From: Pedococcus bigeumensis
GTDB lineage: Bacteria; Actinomycetota; Actinomycetes; Actinomycetales; Dermatophilaceae
Length of the DNA: 64,000 nucleotides
Direction of reading: 5' to 3'
NCBI RefSeq assembly: GCF_006438965.1
Contig: NZ_RCZM01000006.1
Location: forward strand, 79,911-143,910
Part shown: positions 59,208 through 64,000 of the stretch, in pieces
Position numbering within the stretch: the first letter of the stretch is position 1
Layout: each line of letters starts with the position of its first letter
Program-made: the position numbers and the translations under genes
Notes under the pieces: model-generated
Told to the model about the DNA's origin: nothing
Databases searched by the model: none
The model's input: the letters and a program-made list of their open reading frames with translations, nothing else

Positions 59208-60458
59208 TCACCCGAGGGCCGGGTCGGAGCCCTTCCTGCGCACCGGGTCGTACCGGGGCACCCAGTAGGCCAGCCAACCCGAACCGACCAGGGCCAGACC
59301 GCCGAGGGTGACGCACGCTGCCGCAAGGCCGGCCCCGGCGGTGACGAGGCTGATCAGCGCCGGCGAGCCGCTGCCACCGATGACGGACACGAACCGCCAA
59401 CCGCCCAGGAACTGGGACCGACCCACCTGCGGTGCACTGTCCGCACCGAGGGTCATCACGATGCCCGACCCCATGCCGTTGCCGATCCCGGCCACGACGG
59501 CCGCGGCCGTGACGGCGAGGGCCGTGTGGGTGAGCGGCAGGGCGAGCATGAAGAGACCGAGGACCACGACGCAGGGCACTGCCACCCAGATCCGGCCGAA
59601 CCGGTCCATCACCGACCCTGCCGGGTAGAAGAGCAGCATCTCGACCCCTCCGACGATCCCGAAGATGACCGCGGTGGTGCTGGCGGACAGCCCCACGTGA
59701 GCCGCCCACAGCGGGAGCAGGACGACCCGGGCCGAGCGCGTGGCGCCGATGACCATGATGCCCAGGCCGATGGTGAGGTAGACGCGACGGTGCTGCCACA
59801 GCACCTTCCCGGTACTGACCGGGGCCTGGTCGGCCGTCTGTTCCTTGGCCTGGGCCTCGTGCGCCGCTGTGAGGTCGGGTCCCAGCCGGACCAGCGCGGC
59901 CGCGCCGAGGCCGGCCACCACCGCGACCGCGAAGCCGGCCCGCGGGCCCCACACATGGACGATCGGAGCCCCGATGAACGGCCCGACGAACATCCCGATC
60001 CGCGCGACGCCGCCGAGGGTCGACATCGCACGTGCCCTCATCGAGGCAGGCACGGCATCGATGAGGTAGGCCTGCCGCGCGACCAGGAACACCGACGACG
60101 TGAAGCCCATCGCGAACACCGTCACCATGAGCACGGCGAGCGAGGGTGCGGTGAGCGCCACGAAGGCGGCCACCGCATCGACGGCGCTGGCCCAGAGCAG
60201 CGCGCGGCGTTCGCCGACCCGGTGGACGAGGGCGCCGGCCGGCACGGCGAAGAACAGCTCGGCGATGAGCGCCAGCCCAGCCGTCAGCGCCGCGACCGAC
60301 GGCGTCGCCCCCAGGTCAAGGGCGCTCAGCGTGATGATCGGGATGACGGCGCCGCTGCCGACGGCCGCGATGATCGTCGGCCCATAGGCCGGCACCGCGA
60401 TGCTGCGCAGGCTGAAGGGCGTCTCGGTGACGGGGTCGGGTCTGGACATCTCGACCAT
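59208..60458 (-). CDS. Major facilitator superfamily transporter
   Basis: 416 residues, 12 hydrophobic segments. The loop-2 motif is seen as GALVHRVGERRALL and its second-half copy as GSVMDRFGRIWVAV. MSTLGGVARIGMFVGPFIGAP resembles motif C of drug/H+ antiporters, so efflux is likely; the substrate is unknown. ATG 60458 is used; an ATG three codons later (60449) is equally possible. Placed upstream of ideR on the same strand with 85 bp between, so joint transcription is possible. Confidence 0.82.
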   Translation of the reverse strand: MVEMSRPDPVTETPFSLRSIAVPAYGPTIIAAVGSGAVIPIITLSALDLGATPSVAALTAGLALIAELFFAVPAGALVHRVGERRALLWASAVDAVAAFVALTAPSLAVLMVTVFAMGFTSSVFLVARQAYLIDAVPASMRARAMSTLGGVARIGMFVGPFIGAPIVHVWGPRAGFAVAVVAGLGAAALVRLGPDLTAAHEAQAKEQTADQAPVSTGKVLWQHRRVYLTIGLGIMVIGATRSARVVLLPLWAAHVGLSASTTAVIFGIVGGVEMLLFYPAGSVMDRFGRIWVAVPCVVVLGLFMLALPLTHTALAVTAAAVVAGIGNGMGSGIVMTLGADSAPQVGRSQFLGGWRFVSVIGGSGSPALISLVTAGAGLAAACVTLGGLALVGSGWLAYWVPRYDPVRRKGSDPALG

Positions 60459-60541
60459 TCTGACGTGGCGGTCGGACGCCCGCCCCTTCGCCTGCCGGGC
60501 TCCCGCGTCGGGGCGCACCGCGCGCGGGTAGGTTCGGCCTC

Positions 60542-61276
60542 ATGCCCTTCCTCGTGCCGTCCCGGTTCTGTGGTCCCCCCGAGTCGGGGAACGGCGGGTG
60601 GGTCAGCGGCCATGCTGCTGCCCTCCTGGAGCCCGGCCCCGACGAAGCCGTCACGGTCCGGCTGCGCACGCCTCCCCCGCTCGACCGCGAGCTGAGTGTC
60701 CAGACCGGTGCGGTCGACGGTCGCCGGACGCTCGAGGTCCGCGACGGCGAGCACCCCGTGCTCGAGGCGACGAGCGCGCTGGGACTGGACGCGGGCGGCA
60801 TACCGGCGGCGGTGTCGTTCGCCGAGGCCACGACGGTCGGTGAGGGTTACGAAGGGCTGGCCGGCCACCCGTTCCCCACCTGCTTCTCGTGCGGCACCGG
60901 GCGGGCGTCGGACGACGCGCTACGGCTCCAGCCGGGCCGCGTCGACGGAGGGGACGGGCTGTATGCAGCGGCGTGGCGGCCCCGCGCCGACGTCGACCTG
61001 GAGACGGTGTGGGCGGCGCTGGACTGCCCGGGCGGCTGGGCCTCGGGCATCGCCGGCCGACCGATGGTGCTCGGCACCATGACCGCCCAGGTCGCGTCGC
61101 TCCCCGCCGTCGGCGAGGAGCACGTGGTGATGGCCTGGCCGCGCGGCGGCGAGGGGCGCAAGTACCACAGCGGCACCGCGCTGTATGCCGCGGACGGACG
61201 ACTTCTCGCGCACGCCGAGGCGACGTGGATCGCCATCGACCCCAAGGCAGTTCGACCCGTTGGAGGCCCAGCATGA
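60542..61276 (+). CDS. Hotdog-fold thioesterase-like protein
   Basis: 244 residues. RFCGPPESGNGGWVSGHAAAL, FPTCFSCGTGRASDDALRL, WAALDCPGGWA and YHSGTALYAADGRLLAHAEATW are blocks of a conserved actinobacterial family that looks like a double hotdog (acyl-CoA thioesterase-like) fold. The Cys pair in CFSC could bind metal. Activity unproven. ATG 60542 follows TAGGTT (60529-60534) by 7 bases (leaderless-like). Its stop overlaps the SDR start by 4 bases, so the two form an operon. Confidence 0.75.
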   Translation: MPFLVPSRFCGPPESGNGGWVSGHAAALLEPGPDEAVTVRLRTPPPLDRELSVQTGAVDGRRTLEVRDGEHPVLEATSALGLDAGGIPAAVSFAEATTVGEGYEGLAGHPFPTCFSCGTGRASDDALRLQPGRVDGGDGLYAAAWRPRADVDLETVWAALDCPGGWASGIAGRPMVLGTMTAQVASLPAVGEEHVVMAWPRGGEGRKYHSGTALYAADGRLLAHAEATWIAIDPKAVRPVGGPA

Positions 61277-62013
61277 CTCGACTTGCAGTGGTGACCGGAG
61301 CGAGCAGCGGCATCGGCGAGGCGACCGCCCGACAGCTCGCGGCAGACGGGTTCGAGGTGGTCTGCGCCGCCCGCCGGGCCGACCGGATCGAGGCCGTTGC
61401 CGCGGAGATCGGCGGGCGCGCCGTGGTCTGCGACGTGACGTCCGCGGACGACGTGGCGAGGCTCGCTGCGGAGGTCGGCGACCGGCTCGACGTCCTCGTC
61501 AACAATGCGGGCGGCGCCCTCGGACTCGCTCCAGCCGCCGAGACCGACGTCGCCGACTGGCGGGGCATGTTCGAGTCCAACGTCGTCGGCACCCTGCAGG
61601 TGACCCAGGCACTGCTGCCCGCACTGGTCGCGTCGGGCGCCGGGACGATCATCAACGTGGGCTCGATCGCGGGACACGTTGCCTACGAAGGCGGTTCGGG
61701 GTACGTCGCGGCCAAGCACGCGGTTGCCGCCCTGACCCAGACGCTGCGGCTCGAGCTCGTCGACAAGCCGGTCCGGGTGGAGGAGATCGCCCCGGGGATG
61801 GTGCGCACCGAGGAGTTCGCGCTCACCCGGTTCGGCGGTGACCAGGCCCGGGCCGACGCCGTGTATGCCGGGGTGTCCGAGCCGCTCGTCGCCCAGGACA
61901 TCGCCGAGGCGATCGGCTGGATGGTCGGGCGACCGGCCCACGTGAACATCGATCTGCTCGTCATCAAGCCCCGCATCCAGGCCGCTCCGCACAAGGTGCA
62001 CCGCGACACCTGA
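61273..62013 (+). CDS. Short-chain dehydrogenase/reductase
   Basis: 246 residues, classical SDR: VVTGASSGIGEATARQLA (cofactor), LVNNAGGALG, INVGSIAGHVAYEGGSGYVAAKHAV giving the catalytic Ser, Tyr and Lys (YxxxK). An Arg after the glycine motif (CAARRADR) favours NADPH. Close to the YdfG-like 3-hydroxy-acid/serine dehydrogenase group; the substrate is unknown. ATG overlaps the hotdog gene stop (ATGA) with TGGAGG 9 bases upstream. Confidence 0.9.
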   Translation: MTRLAVVTGASSGIGEATARQLAADGFEVVCAARRADRIEAVAAEIGGRAVVCDVTSADDVARLAAEVGDRLDVLVNNAGGALGLAPAAETDVADWRGMFESNVVGTLQVTQALLPALVASGAGTIINVGSIAGHVAYEGGSGYVAAKHAVAALTQTLRLELVDKPVRVEEIAPGMVRTEEFALTRFGGDQARADAVYAGVSEPLVAQDIAEAIGWMVGRPAHVNIDLLVIKPRIQAAPHKVHRDT

Positions 62014-62100
62014 TCGGCTGTCCCGCTGGGGCTGACCCGCTGGGTTTGACCCACTGGACCGGTCCGGGTGGCCACGTCCCTCCCGGGCCTCGCTTCGACC

Positions 62101-64000
62101 TCAGGCGCGGGTGATGGCCACCTGCACACCCGCCGGCACGGTGATCGTCTGCACATCGCCGGCGCGGACGACCGTGCCGCCTTCGACGGTGACGTCGTCG
62201 GTACCGCGCAGCACCACGGTCGTCCGGTCACCGAGCGGTGGACCGAAGGCAAGGCGGTCGTCCCCGACATCGGTGAGCTCGGCGTTGGCCCACTCGATGC
62301 GGCCGAGGGCGGTATCGAGGCCCAGCGCGAGGAACGCGCCCGTCCGCGGTGGTACCCGCAGCTCACCGTCACCGAGGGGCCGGCCGTCGAGGGCCAGCCG
62401 GACGGTGTTGTGGTGACCCGTGATGTTGGCCAGGTGGAGCAGGCGCTCACCGTCGGCCGTGGTGGCGGTGGTCGCGAAGGCACCGGGGATGTCGGCAGCC
62501 AGCTCCAGGCCGGGGGAGGCACCGAGGCGGAGCAGGGCTCGTCCGAACAGGTCGACGTCTGACGGCAGCTCCGCTGCGAGGAGGATCGCGCGCCCTGCGC
62601 CCACCTCGACGTCCACGCCGCAGACAGCGCCGTCCACGTCGTGCAGGATGGCCTCGCCGCGCTGGTGCTGCAGGGCCTGGAACCACCCGACCCGGGTCTC
62701 GGGCCACGGCGCCGCCCAGCCGCTCGCCACCGCCGACGGGTAGTAGTGGTGGCTGGCCCAGGCGAGAGGGGAGCCCGTGATGTCCAGGGCCTCGGCGAGG
62801 ATCCTGCACGGGCTGCCTTCGAGGTCGCGGTCGGGCAGTCGGCCCAGCAGCAGCAGCCCACCGCCGCCGGTCAGGTGGTCGACCAGTCCCTGCTGCACCT
62901 CGGGCGCGAGGTGGCGACCGGTGGCCAGCGCCACCACGCCGCTCGGTTCGTCGCGCTGGAGGTGAACCGCTCCGAAGCGGTAGCCACCGAGCAACATCGA
63001 GCGGACGAGGGCGCGACGCGGGCCGGCGCCTCTGTGGCGGCGCAGGTCCTCGACGACCTCGGTCATCCGCGCGCTGTCGGGGTGGTGGTACTCCGTGGCG
63101 TAGGAGTCGAGGACCAGGCCGAGCTGCACGCCGTCGTGGTCCTCCTGCATGCGGGAGAGCCAGCGCTCGTGCAACCGGACGGCGTGCACGGTCCGTGCCG
63201 TCGCGGCATACGTCATGCCCTTCTGGCCCTCGGGACCGACGGGTGCGGCGGTCCCATGGCGTTCACCGGTGAAGCTGATCCGGTCGTTCCCGTCACCGAC
63301 GGGCTCCTCGAGCGGCGGGTTGATCCCGCCGGCGAAGAGGTAGTAGTTGATCGCCCGGTTGCCCTGGGCCAGCGAGCGCCGGGTCTTGAGGTCGACGGTG
63401 GACGGGTCGTACTGGTTGTCGACCCCGCCTCCGTAGTCACCCGACCCCGCCTCGAACTCCAGCGACGTGGTGGGCTGGTCGGTGCTGTGGACCGCGTCCA
63501 TGAAGGCGTTCATGACATACAGGTCGGTGGTGGTGTTGAGCGTCATGTCGCCCATGTAGTGGTCCGAGCCCGAGATCACCCCGGGTACGCCGGCATAGGT
63601 CTCGACCAGCTGGCTGATGCCGATGGGGAACGGCTCGCCGCTGCCGCCCTCGGTGCCGTGGACGTTGATGAGGAAGGGGACGTCGACGATGCCGCACGCC
63701 TCGGCCATGGCCCGCAGCGCCTCGACGTAGCGGCGGAACCGGTCCCGCATGAACATCGCGAGGTCCTGGCGCAGGGGTCCGGCCCACTCCTCGTTCGGCG
63801 AGCGGATGTCGTCGGGCGTCAGGGGGTAGGACGCCGCACCAGCGCGGGAGCGTTGCACCCACTCGGCGAAGTCCGCCACGAGGTGGTCGGTCAGGTCGGG
63901 GCTGTTGGTCACCCACGCGAGCATGCCGATCTCGTTGTCGAGCTGGACCGCGATGACGTTGCCACCGCGGGGCTGCAGCCGCTCTGCGATGAGCGGGAGG
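62101..64000 (-). CDS. GH35/GH42-like beta-galactosidase, C-terminal part
   Basis: At least 632 residues; the N-terminus is beyond the right edge and no stop interrupts the frame to 64000. GNVIAVQLDNEIG matches the acid/base Glu region of GH35/GH42 (IAVQ.xNE.G). SLEFEAGSGDYGG is the likely nucleophile region. A Rossmann-like glutamine-amidotransferase-type domain (LVDHLTGGGGLLLLGRLPD) and C-terminal beta domains follow, as in large bacterial beta-galactosidases. No secretion data are available because the start is missing. Substrate probably beta-galactosides of plant or fungal origin. Confidence 0.78.
   Translation of the reverse strand, partial: LPLIAERLQPRGGNVIAVQLDNEIGMLAWVTNSPDLTDHLVADFAEWVQRSRAGAASYPLTPDDIRSPNEEWAGPLRQDLAMFMRDRFRRYVEALRAMAEACGIVDVPFLINVHGTEGGSGEPFPIGISQLVETYAGVPGVISGSDHYMGDMTLNTTTDLYVMNAFMDAVHSTDQPTTSLEFEAGSGDYGGGVDNQYDPSTVDLKTRRSLAQGNRAINYYLFAGGINPPLEEPVGDGNDRISFTGERHGTAAPVGPEGQKGMTYAATARTVHAVRLHERWLSRMQEDHDGVQLGLVLDSYATEYHHPDSARMTEVVEDLRRHRGAGPRRALVRSMLLGGYRFGAVHLQRDEPSGVVALATGRHLAPEVQQGLVDHLTGGGGLLLLGRLPDRDLEGSPCRILAEALDITGSPLAWASHHYYPSAVASGWAAPWPETRVGWFQALQHQRGEAILHDVDGAVCGVDVEVGAGRAILLAAELPSDVDLFGRALLRLGASPGLELAADIPGAFATTATTADGERLLHLANITGHHNTVRLALDGRPLGDGELRVPPRTGAFLALGLDTALGRIEWANAELTDVGDDRLAFGPPLGDRTTVVLRGTDDVTVEGGTVVRAGDVQTITVPAGVQVAITRA

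Noticed and set aside
605..63213. Octamer as Chi or FtsK-orienting (KOPS) signal
   Set aside because: Those signals are strand-polar; the two orientations are close to equal here. A genome-scale test could reopen the question.

Overview
The window is a GC-rich (roughly 70 %) chromosomal segment of an actinobacterium. GTG/TTG starts, 4-base start/stop overlaps, likely leaderless genes, a glnX-glnH-pknG cassette, IdeR, DUF222-HNH and FmdB-type proteins all fit. Overall style suggests Micrococcales, possibly Intrasporangiaceae (Knoellia/Janibacter/Phycicoccus-like); that placement is inference. There are about 56 protein genes (two cut by the window ends), one tRNA-Arg, one c-di-AMP riboswitch and a small decayed integrated element. 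No rRNA, CRISPR array, intact insertion sequence or complete prophage was seen.

Layout. 0-8.5 kb: housekeeping genes (UDP-glucose pyrophosphorylase fragment, 5-formyl-THF cyclo-ligase, penicillin-acylase-family hydrolase, K+/H+ antiporter, FmdB zinc ribbon, MTA phosphorylase, SAF protein, MscL). 8.6-14.4 kb: MFS transporter plus a 1473-residue DUF4011 helicase-nuclease. 14.5-19.2 kb: secreted surface proteins (four small exported proteins, three with SipW-type signal peptides, then a matrixin protease and a collagen-like protein). 19.6-22.8 kb: Tat-exported glycoside hydrolase with a ROK regulator. 22.9-24.4 kb: tRNA-Arg(CCT) followed by an integrative-element remnant flanked by 38-bp direct repeats. 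24.7-32.7 kb: small metabolic genes, a MerR regulator fused to sliding-clamp domains, and a PhoX-type phosphatase behind a PHO-box-like array. 32.7-45.2 kb: a tightly overlapped ten-gene operon. 45.4-53.5 kb: universal stress protein, PBP4-type carboxypeptidase, OhrR, an SOS-promoter-driven HNH gene with an in-frame stop, GH13 glucosidase. 53.7-64 kb: DUF1028, ChaA antiporter, macro domain, DsbA-like protein, riboswitch-controlled NlpC/P60 hydrolase, IdeR, MFS, hotdog-like protein, SDR, and a GH35-like beta-galactosidase cut by the right end.

The most system-like object is the ten-gene minus-strand operon at 32714-45204. It joins the amino-acid-sensing GlnX/GlnH/PknG relay known from mycobacteria to a TelA/XpaC pair, a CbxX-type AAA ATPase, a PP2C phosphatase, a VWA protein and an FHA protein. 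It encodes sensor, kinase, phosphatase and phosphothreonine reader in one transcript, and kinase, phosphatase and reader share a cysteine-knuckle module.

Three sequence-level patterns cut across genes. The octamer CGGCATAC/GTATGCCG occurs about 40 times, far above chance, twice as inverted pairs. Many start codons sit 5-7 bases after a TANNNT hexamer, implying leaderless transcripts. GTCAAG-NNN-CTTGAC hairpins recur at convergent gene ends. Coordinates, motifs and counts were read by eye; family assignments rest on recognised motifs, not database searches.
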